Shown one piece after another: positions 43,879 through 53,269 of a stretch of DNA of 64,000 nt. Origin of the DNA: Candidatus Nyctobacter psychrophilus. GTDB lineage: Bacteria > Vulcanimicrobiota > Vulcanimicrobiia > Vulcanimicrobiales > Vulcanimicrobiaceae. The notes beneath the pieces were generated by a model, which was not told where the DNA came from, made no database searches, and saw nothing but the letters and a program-made list of their open reading frames with translations. A program made the position numbers and the translations under genes. The first letter of the stretch is position 1, and every line of letters begins with the position of its first letter. Location: contig JACRTY010000021.1 in assembly GCA_014305025.1 (NCBI GenBank), forward strand, positions 186,001 through 250,000. Reading direction: 5' to 3'.

Positions 43879-44664
43879 TTACCGCTCGGATTTCAGCCGT
43901 TCGGCGAGCGTGATCCAATGTTCGGGTGAAACCGATACGTCACCGCGAAACGGATAGTCGAGCGTTAAAATCAAGCCGAACGACAAACCGATCATCGTGG
44001 CGGTTGCTGCCGTTATGAGAAGGTGCACGGTGAAGTTCTTGAGGCCGAACAGGTAGACGAAGCCGATGACCGTGCAAGCACCGATGATCAGCGCGAACCA
44101 CAGGACGCTTGGAACGTTACTGCGGTTGGCGTTGAGCCGGCTGCGGCGCAAGTCGGCCATCGCTTGCACGCGATCTAAGAGATGGTTCTGAACATTCGAT
44201 TGTTGAGCGTTGGGTACGGGTAGTTCGGCGACATCCCCGATTACCCGTACGATGAGCCGCCGCGCTTGCTCACTACTGTCACCGCGAGCCATGGCCGGCC
44301 ACTCTTGCGTGATAAGCGCGTCGACATAGCGGCCGAGATCGTCTCGTAACCGCGCGCCCGCAACGGGCGCGACGAACTGCGAGAAACGAAGGACGTCGGT
44401 TGCGGCGTTGGTCTCTTGCTGTGACCGGTCTTCAGCTTCAGCGAAGCGTTCCCAGACGATAACGGTAAGAAAAGCCAATAACACCGCATAGATTGCGCCG
44501 ACAACCGCGATGACGAATCCCGCCACTTCGTTGTGCACCATAAAATCCGTTCTACGAAATCTACGATGGACGACGACATGGCCACCGCACGCGAGCCCAA
44601 CGAACGTCACGATGACGAACAAAAGTAGGAGCCACGCGGGAACGGCATACAGCAACGTCGCCAC
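43879..44664 (-). CDS. DUF4239 membrane protein
   Basis: A 261-residue inner-membrane protein with two N-terminal segments (AVPAWLLLLFVIVTFVGLAC, EVAGFVIAVVGAIYAVLLAF), a cytosolic helical domain (RFAEAEDRSQQETNAATDVL) and two C-terminal segments (VLWFALIIGACTVIGFVYLF, TAATATMIGLSFGLILTLDY), ending in DYPFRGDVSVSPEHW. This layout and the phrases are typical of DUF4239 (bestrophin-like) proteins, of unknown function. I chose GTG 44664, 17 bases after the helicase stop; ATG 44730 would overlap that gene. Confidence 0.82.
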   Translation of the reverse strand: MATLLYAVPAWLLLLFVIVTFVGLACGGHVVVHRRFRRTDFMVHNEVAGFVIAVVGAIYAVLLAFLTVIVWERFAEAEDRSQQETNAATDVLRFSQFVAPVAGARLRDDLGRYVDALITQEWPAMARGDSSEQARRLIVRVIGDVAELPVPNAQQSNVQNHLLDRVQAMADLRRSRLNANRSNVPSVLWFALIIGACTVIGFVYLFGLKNFTVHLLITAATATMIGLSFGLILTLDYPFRGDVSVSPEHWITLAERLKSER

Positions 44665-44681
44665 TGAGCCGCGGCTCTTAC

Positions 44682-46475
44682 CTAAACGGCTTCGGCCGAC
44701 GTATCGGGGCGCTTGCGACGGGTGCGCCAACGCCGAGTGTTTCGGCGCTTGGCCTGCACGACGACGTTCGGCCAGCGCTTTCCCGGACCGTTGCTGGCAT
44801 CCAAGCGAACGGTCGTGGCCGCGATCGCGTCGGGCAGGGTCGGGGCGCTGAGCAGATCGCGCGCGGGCGTGCGTCCGTTGCCGAGCATCGCAACCCAGAC
44901 GTCGCCGCGACGCACGACGTCGACGACCTGCGTTTGCAGCGCGACCGTACGCCGATCGACGTCAAGCGTGCGAATCGCGAACGCCTCCGGATTCTCTTTG
45001 GGAGCCACGCGTTTCGCCGTTTCGATGAAGCCGTCGAAGCGCGTCGCGAAGTGCGGGATCGGCCGCCCTTTGCGGTCGCGCGCCACGCGTTGCGAACGCT
45101 CCAGCCGCCAGTGCTCGGGCCCGATCATCTGCCAAGCCGCCGACCTGCCGTGCGACCGTTCGGCTTGGGCTTCGATCAGCGCATTTTCAATCTGCTCCGC
45201 CGTGCGGGCTTTGGCCGCCTGTCGCGGAGCAAGCCGGAATAATTCTTCATACTGATCGGCGAGTTGCGAGATGAGCCGCCCTTCGGCGCCGATCTGCGCA
45301 GGCATGCCCCAGAGGGTCGGCAAGGTGACGAGTTCGTGGCGCCGCGCACGGTCGACGATGTCGATGATCGTCGCGTACGGTTTGCCGGTCTGCGCGATGT
45401 AGCCACGCCGCGCCTCGGGCGTCGGGAAGAGTGAGACCGCGAAGGCGTCTTGCTCGAGCGGCCGTAAGCCACGGCCGGTCACTTGGGTGTAGAGCGTCGT
45501 CGATTTCGTCGGCCGTGCGTTAATGATCACCTCGACCGACGGAACGTCGAAGCCCTCGAGGTAAAGTCCGCAATTGACGAGCACGTCGATCGTCGTCCCG
45601 CGAAACCCGGCCACGATCGCTTCGCGTTGCGCCTGGGGTGTTTCGCCGCTGGCGAAGGCGGCCCGAATGCCCGCTTCTTTGAAAAGCTCCGCCAAGTGTC
45701 GCGCGTGCTCCACCGAGGCCGTGAACACGAGCGTCTTCTTGCCGGGGACGAGTGTCTGATAGGCATCGAGCACGGCGCGGTTGCGTTCTTCGGTATCGAC
45801 CGCATCGGCCAGTTGTCCCAAGACGAAATCGCCCGCTCGCGAGGCGACCGCGTCGAGATCGATGTCGGTCGTGACCGCGTATGATTTGACCGGAACCAGA
45901 TAGCCCGCCGTAATCGCGGCGCGCGCATCCATCGCATAGACGGTGTCGGGAAAGATCTCGTTGAGTTCGACGCCGTCGCCGCGTTGCGGGGTTGCCGTAA
46001 AACCGAGCACCAGCACATCGCGGCGCTTGCGCGCGAGCTGATCCAGAATCGCGCGGTACGTCGGCGCCGCGGCGTGATGCGCCTCATCGATAACGAACAA
46101 GGCAATGCGCCGGCCGAACCTCGTCAAGAAGCGCGTCAAGCGCGGGCCCGTCAGCGTCTGCACGGTTGCGACGACGATCGTACAGTCGGCCGCCGCCGTC
46201 TCCTGGGCCTTTTCCACCCCGACGATTGCGTCGGGGTTCTGGGCCTTCATCTTCTCGACGAGTTGCGAGATCAATTCGTCTCGATGCGCGACGATCAACG
46301 TCACGTCGGTCGGGCGAAGCTCTAAGAGTTCGGGAAGCGTCGCTATTACAACCGTCTTGCCGAGTCCCGTGGCCAGGGAGACGAGCTGCGCGCGGAAGCC
46401 GCGCTTACGTGCCTCGACAATCGCCTGCTGCGCCTCGACCTGATACGGGCGCAGGCGAAGGGTACTGAAGTTCAA
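44682..46475 (-). CDS. DEAD/DEAH-box superfamily 2 helicase
   Basis: A 597-residue helicase. It has the Q-type start LRPYQVEAQQAIVEARKRGF, Walker A LATGLGKTVV, motif II VIDEAHHAAAPTYRAILDQL, motif III VLGFTATPQRGDG, motifs IV-V (TLVFTASVEHARHLAELFKE, DVLVNCGLYLEGFDVPSVEV) and the arginine fingers TQVTGRGLRPLE. This resembles RAD25/XPB-like or type I/III restriction-like stand-alone helicases (COG1061). The last 150 residues (FDGFIETAKRVAPKENPEAF and following) are a basic tail with no known domain. No methylase or nuclease gene is adjacent, so a repair role is as likely as a defence role. Confidence 0.88.
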   Translation of the reverse strand: MNFSTLRLRPYQVEAQQAIVEARKRGFRAQLVSLATGLGKTVVIATLPELLELRPTDVTLIVAHRDELISQLVEKMKAQNPDAIVGVEKAQETAAADCTIVVATVQTLTGPRLTRFLTRFGRRIALFVIDEAHHAAAPTYRAILDQLARKRRDVLVLGFTATPQRGDGVELNEIFPDTVYAMDARAAITAGYLVPVKSYAVTTDIDLDAVASRAGDFVLGQLADAVDTEERNRAVLDAYQTLVPGKKTLVFTASVEHARHLAELFKEAGIRAAFASGETPQAQREAIVAGFRGTTIDVLVNCGLYLEGFDVPSVEVIINARPTKSTTLYTQVTGRGLRPLEQDAFAVSLFPTPEARRGYIAQTGKPYATIIDIVDRARRHELVTLPTLWGMPAQIGAEGRLISQLADQYEELFRLAPRQAAKARTAEQIENALIEAQAERSHGRSAAWQMIGPEHWRLERSQRVARDRKGRPIPHFATRFDGFIETAKRVAPKENPEAFAIRTLDVDRRTVALQTQVVDVVRRGDVWVAMLGNGRTPARDLLSAPTLPDAIAATTVRLDASNGPGKRWPNVVVQAKRRNTRRWRTRRKRPDTSAEAV

Positions 46476-46598
46476 GTTGTGGCCCTGTTCGGGACGGGGG
46501 ATGTGCGTTCACGCGGAGCCCGCTGCTCGACACGCTCGCCGTCGTCTGTTCTTACATATCGGCGTGCGAGAATCCCGCTTTAGGGCTGCCCGCGATCC

Positions 46599-47180
46599 TC
46601 AACGCTTATGATCGTCCGATATGTCTTCCCCCGAAATGCGGGCGCGATACGCCTTCTCGGTGGCAAGCCAGCCGGCGAAGCGTTCATCGAAGACCTCGGG
46701 CCGCAGCAACATGAGGTCGCGGAACGCCTGGAAGCTGCGTTCATGATACTCATGATAGCGTCCCAAAAGTTCCGGTCCCGTCGTGATGCCCTTCTCCATC
46801 ACGACGTCGGCTAACGCTCGCAGACGAACCCGTAGAAAGGCGATCGTATCGAGCATGTTGCGGAAAACTTCGATACCGACGGTATCGGGATGCGACACCG
46901 CGGGCAGGTCCCATTCCGGCGGCTCGATGAGGGCCGCGGCTTCGGTTGGGGAAACCGGGTGCTCCCGTGCGATCGCACGCAGCTCACCGAGGGTGGTGAA
47001 GGTTTGGCCGAATGCGCCCCACGTCAAAACTCCATCGGGCGCGACCGAATAGCTGAAGTTCTGGCCGCCCAGCAAGAACGCCGCCAACTCGGCATCGTCG
47101 GCCGTCAGCACGTACGCGTCGGGGAGCAAGACGCTGCGCCGCGCAGCGCTTTGCGAGATGCTCAGCGGCGGATCGGTCAC
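46599..47180 (-). CDS. Hypothetical protein
   Basis: A 193-residue protein that I do not recognise. It has no signal peptide or membrane segment. The N-terminal half is mixed (VLLPDAYVLTADDAELAAFL, APDGVLTWGAFGQTFTTLGE) and the C-terminal half is helical (FRNMLDTIAFLRVRLRALAD, RYHEYHERSFQAFRDLMLLR). Codon use and GC resemble its neighbours. It stands between the helicase gene (123 bases away) and the HicB/HicA region, with no operon partner. Confidence 0.6.
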   Translation of the reverse strand: MTDPPLSISQSAARRSVLLPDAYVLTADDAELAAFLLGGQNFSYSVAPDGVLTWGAFGQTFTTLGELRAIAREHPVSPTEAAALIEPPEWDLPAVSHPDTVGIEVFRNMLDTIAFLRVRLRALADVVMEKGITTGPELLGRYHEYHERSFQAFRDLMLLRPEVFDERFAGWLATEKAYRARISGEDISDDHKR

Positions 47181-47408
47181 TCAGGCTCCTTACGCGGTTG
47201 TGCGGGGATGAGACCCATTTGCGCTCCTCTTCGCGCCGCCCGGCCGCCGTCCCGCAGGCCGGCGTCACAATACAACGAGGGTTCGTCATCACCCTTACGC
47301 ATGCCAAACCCCCGAACTCTTTCCACCTTCGGGCATGCATATCATCAAGAGCAGCCACTGAAGCGCGGGGGCAGGGTGAAAGACTGTGGCGGGCGCGAAC
47401 ATCCTCAC

Positions 47409-47651
47409 GTGGAACTTCGGTACGCCGTCCTTCTCGAACCCGAACCTGACGGCTCGGCATATAACGTGATCGTCCCGGCCCTTCCCGAAGCACACACCTG
47501 GGGTGAGACCGTTGAGGAAGCGTTGCTGATGGCGCGGGAGGTCATTGAATTGTGCGTCGCTGAGCGTCGCGCCGTTGGCGATGAGATTCCGCCCAGCGAC
47601 GCCGGTACGGCCCGGCTTGAAGCTGTCGCAATATCGCTTCCGGCGGCCTAA
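47409..47651 (+). CDS. hicB: HicB family antitoxin
   Basis: An 80-residue protein with the HicB partial RNase-H-like fold: VELRYAVLLEPEPDGSAYNV, then VPALPEAHTWGETVEEALLM and AREVIELCVAERRAVGDEIP. It has no C-terminal DNA-binding domain, as in the short HicB class. It neutralises the HicA mRNA interferase encoded directly downstream. GTG 47409 is chosen because the fold begins there; the frame is open to 46890. The preceding 228 bases (47181-47408) hold no gene I can support and should carry the promoter. Confidence 0.85.
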   Translation: MELRYAVLLEPEPDGSAYNVIVPALPEAHTWGETVEEALLMAREVIELCVAERRAVGDEIPPSDAGTARLEAVAISLPAA

Positions 47652-47856
47652 GTGCCTACAGCCTGAAGGTCGCGCCTTGCAACGCGCTGGCTTTGCAGTG
47701 ACGCGTATCGTAGGGTCGCATCACTTTGTTCGGCATCCCGATGGCCGGGCGACATCAGTTCCAGTTCATGGAGCACGAGATGTTCCGGCGGGCACTCTCG
47801 CGCGGATATTGAAGGACGTTCGCCTGACAAGGCAAGAGCTACAGAAACTCTTGTAG
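47617..47856 (+). CDS. hicA: HicA family toxin, start region possibly damaged
   Basis: The HicA core is clear: ALQRAGFAVTRIVGSHHFVR, with the catalytic histidine in GSHHF, then TSVPVHGARDVPAGTLARIL and KDVRLTRQELQKLL. HicA degrades mRNA through a double-stranded-RNA-binding-like fold of about 60-80 residues. The natural start would be the GTG at 47652 that overlaps the HicB stop (TAAGTG) and gives VPTA, but that frame meets TGA after four codons, while the core lies in another frame. So either translation begins at the TTG at 47617 within hicB, or a small indel near 47664 has disabled the toxin. Confidence 0.65.
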   Translation: MKLSQYRFRRPKCLQPEGRALQRAGFAVTRIVGSHHFVRHPDGRATSVPVHGARDVPAGTLARILKDVRLTRQELQKLL

Positions 47857-47903
47857 TGACACGGCACCATCGCTACGATAAGAGACGCGTGGAACGCCGA
47901 TCG

Positions 47904-49283
47904 TCAGATCAGCGTCAACCGCAGATCCGCGAGTAGGGAGACAAGGTGCGCGTTGAAGCGGGCGGCGAGTGCGCCGTCGATGACGCGATGGTCGTACGAG
48001 AGCGAGAGCGGGAGCATCAAGCGCGGGACGAAGGCGCTGCCGTCCCATATGGGCCGCAGCGCCGCTCGGCTCACGCCCAGGATCGCCACTTCGGGCGCAT
48101 TGATGATCGGCGTGAATGAGGTGCCCCCGATGCCGCCGAGGCTCGAGATCGTGAAGGTCGCGCCGCTCATGTCGCCCGCGCTGAGTTTGCCGTCGCGGGC
48201 TTTGGCTGCCAGCGCCGCCGTCTCGCTTGCGATCGCGAGAATCCCCTTTGCGTCGGCATTCTTGAGGACGGGCACGACGAGGCCCGCCGGCGTATCGGCC
48301 GCGAAGCCGATGTTGTAGTACTTCTTGAGAATCAACGTGTCGCCGTCGAGCGAGGCATTGACGTCTGGATACGTTTGCAACGCGCCCACGACGGTTTTGA
48401 TGACGAATGCCAGCATCGTCGTCTTGAGGTCGCGTTCGGCGTTGATGCGTTTGCGGAACGCCTCGAGATCGGTCACGTCGGCTTCGTCGTTGTTGGTGAC
48501 GTGCGGGATGCCCAGCCAATTCCGATGCAGCGCCGGTCCGGACAGCTTGCGTATCCGTGACAGCGGTACGGATTCGATCGGACCGAACTTCGCGAAGTCG
48601 ATCTTCGGCAGCGGCGGTACATCGAACGCGGCGCCGGTACCGGTCCGCGCAGCCGGCGGTGCCGCCAGCGCCGACTTCACGTAATTCGCAACATCGTCAC
48701 GCGTGATGCGCGCGTGCGGACCCGTGCCGCGCACGCTTTCCAACGCGACGCCCAGTTCGCGCGCGAAGCGGCGAATCGACGGACTTGCGTGCACGACACC
48801 ATTTTCCGACGCCGGCTGTTCGGTTGTCGGCTCGGGGCGCGGATCCGGTTGCGCCGCGGGCGGCGTTTCGGGATGCGCACCATAGGAGGCGGGCTCCGCA
48901 GCCGCGGGTCGGTTGGAGGCATTCTCGGGCGAGGATGGTGCGGCCGACGATCGTGCTTGCGCGGGTTGAGATGGTGGCGCAACGGCTGCCGCAGACGGTT
49001 TTAGCGCGCCGTTCGGCGTTTGCGCGTCCGTCTGGCGCGTCGCTTCGGCCGCATCGAGGGTCAGCAGCACGCTGCCTTCGCTGACCTTATCGCCGACCTT
49101 CACGGCGACGTTCTGCACGGTCCCGGCTTGCGACGACGGCACCTCCATCGTCGCCTTGTCGGACTCGAGGGTGACCAGCGGATCTTCAACGGCCACCGCA
49201 TCGCCCGGCCCAACCAGCACGTCGACGATCGGCACCTCGGCGAAATCGCCGATATTGGGAACCCGGACCTCGATCTGCGCCAT
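47904..49283 (-). CDS. aceF: Dihydrolipoamide acetyltransferase, pyruvate dehydrogenase E2
   Basis: A 459-residue E2. Residues 1-75 are a lipoyl domain with the lipoylated lysine in TLESDKATMEVPSS. An Ala/Pro/Glu-rich linker follows to about 165. A peripheral E1/E3-binding domain follows (SPSIRRFARELGVALESVRG, TGPHARITRDDVANYV). The catalytic domain ends with LSLSYDHRVIDGALAARF, containing the DHRxxDG motif. It transfers acetyl groups from pyruvate to CoA. A perfect AGGAGG ribosome site lies seven bases before ATG 49283. It follows aceE by 35 bases on the same strand. E3 is not adjacent; the flavoprotein at 10704 is only a distant candidate. Confidence 0.93.
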   Translation of the reverse strand: MAQIEVRVPNIGDFAEVPIVDVLVGPGDAVAVEDPLVTLESDKATMEVPSSQAGTVQNVAVKVGDKVSEGSVLLTLDAAEATRQTDAQTPNGALKPSAAAVAPPSQPAQARSSAAPSSPENASNRPAAAEPASYGAHPETPPAAQPDPRPEPTTEQPASENGVVHASPSIRRFARELGVALESVRGTGPHARITRDDVANYVKSALAAPPAARTGTGAAFDVPPLPKIDFAKFGPIESVPLSRIRKLSGPALHRNWLGIPHVTNNDEADVTDLEAFRKRINAERDLKTTMLAFVIKTVVGALQTYPDVNASLDGDTLILKKYYNIGFAADTPAGLVVPVLKNADAKGILAIASETAALAAKARDGKLSAGDMSGATFTISSLGGIGGTSFTPIINAPEVAILGVSRAALRPIWDGSAFVPRLMLPLSLSYDHRVIDGALAARFNAHLVSLLADLRLTLI

Positions 49284-49318
49284 CAGTGTTCCTCCTGGAA
49301 AAAGCGCTTACGCACGCG

Positions 49319-52012
49319 TTAGACCGTCACCGGATTGGGCTTTTCCGCATCGATTCCGAATGCGTCGCGAGCTTTGCCGACCGTCTCACGCGCTATCGCG
49401 CCTTCGGCTGCCAGCGCCCCCAGCGCCGCTAGCGCCACCCAGCGCCTGTCGACTTCGAAGAACGCGCGCAGCTTGCGCCGGTAATCGCTGCGTCCGTAGC
49501 CGTCGGTGCCGAGCGCATGGAAGCGCCGCGGCACGAAGGGCCGGATGCCGTCGGCATAACTCTTGATGTAGTCGCTGGCCGCGACGACGGGACCGGGCCG
49601 CGTCGCGAGCTGCTCCGTGACGTAGGGAATACGCGGCTGTTCCTCGGGATGCAAGAGGTTCCAGCGCTCGGCGTTAAGCCCGTTGCGCCGGAGCTCGTTG
49701 AAGCTCGTCGCACTCCACACATCGGCTGCGATGCCGTAGTCGTCCCGCAGAAGATTCGCCGCGGCGATCACCTCGCGCAGGATTGCACCCGAACCGAGTA
49801 ACTGCACGCGCGGTGCTCCCTGGTTCACGGTCGACCCGTCGCGCAAAAGGTACATCCCCTTAACGATTGCCTCCTCCACGCCCGCGGGCATGGCCGGATG
49901 CACGTAGTTTTCGTTGAGCACGGTAATGTAATAGTAGACGTCCTGATGTTCGCCGATCATGCGCCGCAGGCCATCGCGCACGATCACCGCCAGTTCGTAG
50001 GCGAAGGTCGGATCGTACGAGACGCAGTTCGGGATGAAGGCCGCGAACAGTTGGCTGTGTCCGTCCTCATGCTGCAGACCCTCGCCGTTGAGCGTCGTGC
50101 GGCCCGACGTGCCGCCGATCAAGAAGCCGCGGCTGCGCATGTCGCCGGCTGCCCACGCAAGATCGCCGATGCGTTGAAAGCCGAACATAGAATAAAAGAT
50201 GAACAGCGGAATCATCGGTTCGTCGCTCGTCGAGTAACTCGTTGCTGCGGCGATCCACGAGCACATCGCGCCGGCCTCGCTGATGCCCTCTTGCAGAATC
50301 TGCCCGGCGACGTCCTCGCGGTAGTACATCAGCTGGGCCGCATCTTGCGGCTTATAGAGTTGCCCGAGCGGCGAAAAGATGCCGAGTTGGCGGAACATGC
50401 CTTCCATCCCGAACGTGCGCGATTCGTCCGCGACGATCGGAACGACCCTCTTGCCGAGCGCCTTGTCCTTCACGAGCGCCGACAGCAGCCGCGTGAACAC
50501 CATCGTCGTCGACATTTCGCGTTCACCCGAACCCTGTAACTGTGGGCCAAACAGCGACAGGTCGGGAACGGCGAACGTTTTTGACGATGTGCGACGGCGC
50601 TGCGGGACGTATCCAAGCGTGCTCGTCCGCTCGCGTAGGTACTCCGCTTCCGGGCTATCATCGGGCGGCCGGTAGAATGGCACCTTGGCGAGGTCCGCAT
50701 CGGAGATCGGAATCGCGAAGCGGTCGCGGAACTGCCGCATTGCCCGCAGATCGAGGTGCTTCTGCTGATGCGCAACGTTTTGCGCCTCGCCGGAGCTGCC
50801 CATCCCGTAGCCTTTGATCGTTTTCGCGAGCACGACGGTCGGCTCGCCGGTGTGCTTGGTCGCGGCCACATAGGCAGCATAGACTTTGCGCGCATCGTGC
50901 CCACCGCGCTTGAGGTCCCAGATCTGCTCGTCGGTCCAGTCGGCGACCATGGCTGCCGTCTCGGGATACCGCCCGAAAAAGTGCTCGCGCACGTACGCGC
51001 CGTCGTTGGCCTTGAACGTCTGATATTCGCCGTCGACGCATTCGGTCATCACTTGAATGAGCCGGCCGCTATGATCGCGCGCGAGCAGCTCATCCCAGCC
51101 CCGTCCCCAGATGACCTTGATGACGTTCCAGCCGTTGCCCCGGAACTGCCGTTCGAGTTCCTGGATGATCTTGCCGTTACCGCGCACCGGCCCGTCGAGG
51201 CGCTGTAAGTTGCAGTTCACGACGAAGATCAGGTTGTCGAGCCGCTCGCGCGACGCAACGGAGATCGCGCCGAGCGACTCGGGCTCGTCGACCTCCCCGT
51301 CCCCTAAAAAGCACCAGACTTTGCGGCCTTCGGTGCCGGCGATGCCGCGATTGTGCAAGTACTTTAAGAATCGCGCTTGGTAGATTGCCTGAATAGGGCC
51401 GAGCCCCATCGAGACGGTCGCAAATTGCCAGAAGTCCGGCATCAGCCATGAATGTGGATACGATGAGAGCCCGTGCCCGTCGACCTCTTGCCGGAAGTTC
51501 GCGAGCTGCTCTTCGCTGATGCGGCCTTCGAGGTAGGCACGCGCATAGACGCCCGGCGCCGAATGACCTTGAAAGAAAACCAGGTCGCCGCCGAACTGCT
51601 CCGACGGTGCGCGGAAAAAATGGTTGAACCCGACGTCGTACAATGTGGCCGACGAGGCAAAGCTCGCGACGTGGCCGCCGAGCTCGGAACTGGTTTCATT
51701 GGCGCGCACCACCATGGCCATCGCATTCCAGCGCAGGAAGTGGCGGATGCGCGTTTCGAGTTCTTCGTTGCCCGGCATGCGGGGCTGCAGCGACGGCGGA
51801 ATCGTGTTGACGTATGGCGTTTGCACGCCGAGTTCGACTTGGGCGCCGCCGGTCTGCGCGCGTTCGACGATGCGTTCGAGCAGTTCGGTCGCCCGCGCCG
51901 GGCCCTCGTGAGCGAGGACGCCGTCGATCGCGTCGAGCCACTCCTGGGTTTCCTGTGGGTCGCCTTCGGATGAAGGCGCTACGCCATTGGCTGCAACGGG
52001 GGTTGAAAGCAT
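49319..52012 (-). CDS. aceE: Pyruvate dehydrogenase E1, homodimeric type
   Basis: An 897-residue thiamine-diphosphate enzyme that decarboxylates pyruvate and loads E2. The homodimeric AceE type is shown by length and by FFQGHSAPGVYARAYLEGRI, SYPHSWLMPDFWQFATVSMG, the ThDP motif KVWCFLGDGEVDEPESLGAI ending in NCNLQRLDGPVRGNGKIIQE, GKRVVPIVADESRTFGMEGM and DGYGRSDYRRKLRAFFEVDR. Together with aceF it forms the two-gene operon of the complex. The unrelated E1-alpha at 56971 belongs to a different, heterotetrameric type. It starts at ATG 52012. Confidence 0.95.
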   Translation of the reverse strand: MLSTPVAANGVAPSSEGDPQETQEWLDAIDGVLAHEGPARATELLERIVERAQTGGAQVELGVQTPYVNTIPPSLQPRMPGNEELETRIRHFLRWNAMAMVVRANETSSELGGHVASFASSATLYDVGFNHFFRAPSEQFGGDLVFFQGHSAPGVYARAYLEGRISEEQLANFRQEVDGHGLSSYPHSWLMPDFWQFATVSMGLGPIQAIYQARFLKYLHNRGIAGTEGRKVWCFLGDGEVDEPESLGAISVASRERLDNLIFVVNCNLQRLDGPVRGNGKIIQELERQFRGNGWNVIKVIWGRGWDELLARDHSGRLIQVMTECVDGEYQTFKANDGAYVREHFFGRYPETAAMVADWTDEQIWDLKRGGHDARKVYAAYVAATKHTGEPTVVLAKTIKGYGMGSSGEAQNVAHQQKHLDLRAMRQFRDRFAIPISDADLAKVPFYRPPDDSPEAEYLRERTSTLGYVPQRRRTSSKTFAVPDLSLFGPQLQGSGEREMSTTMVFTRLLSALVKDKALGKRVVPIVADESRTFGMEGMFRQLGIFSPLGQLYKPQDAAQLMYYREDVAGQILQEGISEAGAMCSWIAAATSYSTSDEPMIPLFIFYSMFGFQRIGDLAWAAGDMRSRGFLIGGTSGRTTLNGEGLQHEDGHSQLFAAFIPNCVSYDPTFAYELAVIVRDGLRRMIGEHQDVYYYITVLNENYVHPAMPAGVEEAIVKGMYLLRDGSTVNQGAPRVQLLGSGAILREVIAAANLLRDDYGIAADVWSATSFNELRRNGLNAERWNLLHPEEQPRIPYVTEQLATRPGPVVAASDYIKSYADGIRPFVPRRFHALGTDGYGRSDYRRKLRAFFEVDRRWVALAALGALAAEGAIARETVGKARDAFGIDAEKPNPVTV

Positions 52013-52081
52013 AGTGCAGAGTTAGTTCGCTCGCGCGCCGTTCCCCGCGGGCGGACTAGCTGCCGCGACGAATGGACGGCG

Positions 52082-53269
52082 GTGCCGCAGGATCGTAACC
52101 GCCCCCTTTATTACGTCGCGCTCACGGTTGACTCGCTCGCGTTCCAAGTGCAGAGCGTGGCAATCGCCTGGCACGTTTTCACCTTGCGGCACCGGCCGTT
52201 TGATCTCGGCCTCGTCGGGTTGGCGCTCTTTCTTCCGGTCTTGATTTTTGCGTTGCCCGCCGGCATCTTCACGGACCGCTACGATCGCCGGGCCGTCGCC
52301 GCCGGGGCGATCATGATCGAGGCGCTCGCCATCGGCGCCTTTGTGTTTGCGGTCGTCGCCCGAGTACGCTCGCTTGACGTCTACTTGGCGATCCTCGTCA
52401 TCATCGGGACGATGCGCGCCTTTAGCACCCCCGCGGCCCGGACGCTGCTGGTGAGCATCGTTTCGCCCCAGGACTATTTGCCAGCGCAAGCACTGGCATC
52501 GTCGATTCGGCAACTGACCGTCATCGCCGGTCCGGCGCTGGGCGGAGTGCTGGTCGCACTCTCCACGCCCTTCGCGCTGACGGCTTCCGCCACTGCTATG
52601 TTCCTCTCCGCCATGCTCATTCCGGCACTGCATATCATACGTCCGGCCGACACCGCACCACCCCGACTGCGCGAGGCCTTCGAAGGCGTGCGCTTCATCT
52701 GGTCGCGTCCGGTCGTCGCGGGCGCAATTTCGCTCGACCTGTTCGCCGTGCTCTTCGGCGGAGCAACGGCGCTCTTACCGGCGTTCGCGGACGGCATTTT
52801 TCACGCCGGTCCAACGGGACTCGGCGCCTTGCGCAGCGCGCCGGCCGTGGGTGCGGCGCTGGTGGCCGCGGTGCTTGCACGCCGGCCGCTGCGCCGCCAC
52901 GTCGGGCCGACCTTACTCTTCGCCGTTTCGGGCTTCGGCCTGGCGACGATCGGCTTCGGCATCTCGAAAAACTTTGTGCTGACGCTCGTTCTGTTGGCTC
53001 TCGTCGGCGGGACCGACATGGTCAGCGTCGTGATCCGCAATGGTCTCGTGCAACTGGGGACGCCCGATGCGATGCGCGGCCGCGTCAACGCCGTCGAAAA
53101 CGTGTTCATCGGCGCATCGAACGAACTGGGCGAATTCGAATCGGGCACGCTCGCCAACTTCATCGGCGTCGTTCCCGCCGTCGTCGCGGGCGGCGTCGGG
53201 ACGCTGGCCGTCATCGCGCTGTGGGGCATGTTCTTTCCGGCGCTGCGCCGCGCCGACCGGTTCGGCTAG
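52082..53269 (+). CDS. MFS transporter, DHA3/EntS-like
   Basis: A 395-residue inner-membrane transporter with about 11-12 hydrophobic segments. The loop GIFTDRYDRRAVAAGAIMIE, STPAARTLLVSIVSPQDYLP and the C-terminal GTPDAMRGRVNAVENVFIGA, SNELGEFESGTLANFIG are characteristic of the EntS/MFS_3 group. It is the second such exporter in the window (compare 300-1562). GTG 52082 is the only plausible start; it leaves a short N-terminus before helix 1. It is divergent from aceE. Its stop overlaps the convergent enoyl-CoA hydratase gene by four bases. Confidence 0.87.
   Translation: MPQDRNRPLYYVALTVDSLAFQVQSVAIAWHVFTLRHRPFDLGLVGLALFLPVLIFALPAGIFTDRYDRRAVAAGAIMIEALAIGAFVFAVVARVRSLDVYLAILVIIGTMRAFSTPAARTLLVSIVSPQDYLPAQALASSIRQLTVIAGPALGGVLVALSTPFALTASATAMFLSAMLIPALHIIRPADTAPPRLREAFEGVRFIWSRPVVAGAISLDLFAVLFGGATALLPAFADGIFHAGPTGLGALRSAPAVGAALVAAVLARRPLRRHVGPTLLFAVSGFGLATIGFGISKNFVLTLVLLALVGGTDMVSVVIRNGLVQLGTPDAMRGRVNAVENVFIGASNELGEFESGTLANFIGVVPAVVAGGVGTLAVIALWGMFFPALRRADRFG

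Noticed and set aside
44682..46475. Restriction or defence system around the helicase
   Set aside because: No methylase, nuclease or other defence gene is adjacent, and the HicB/HicA pair is separated by an unrelated gene.
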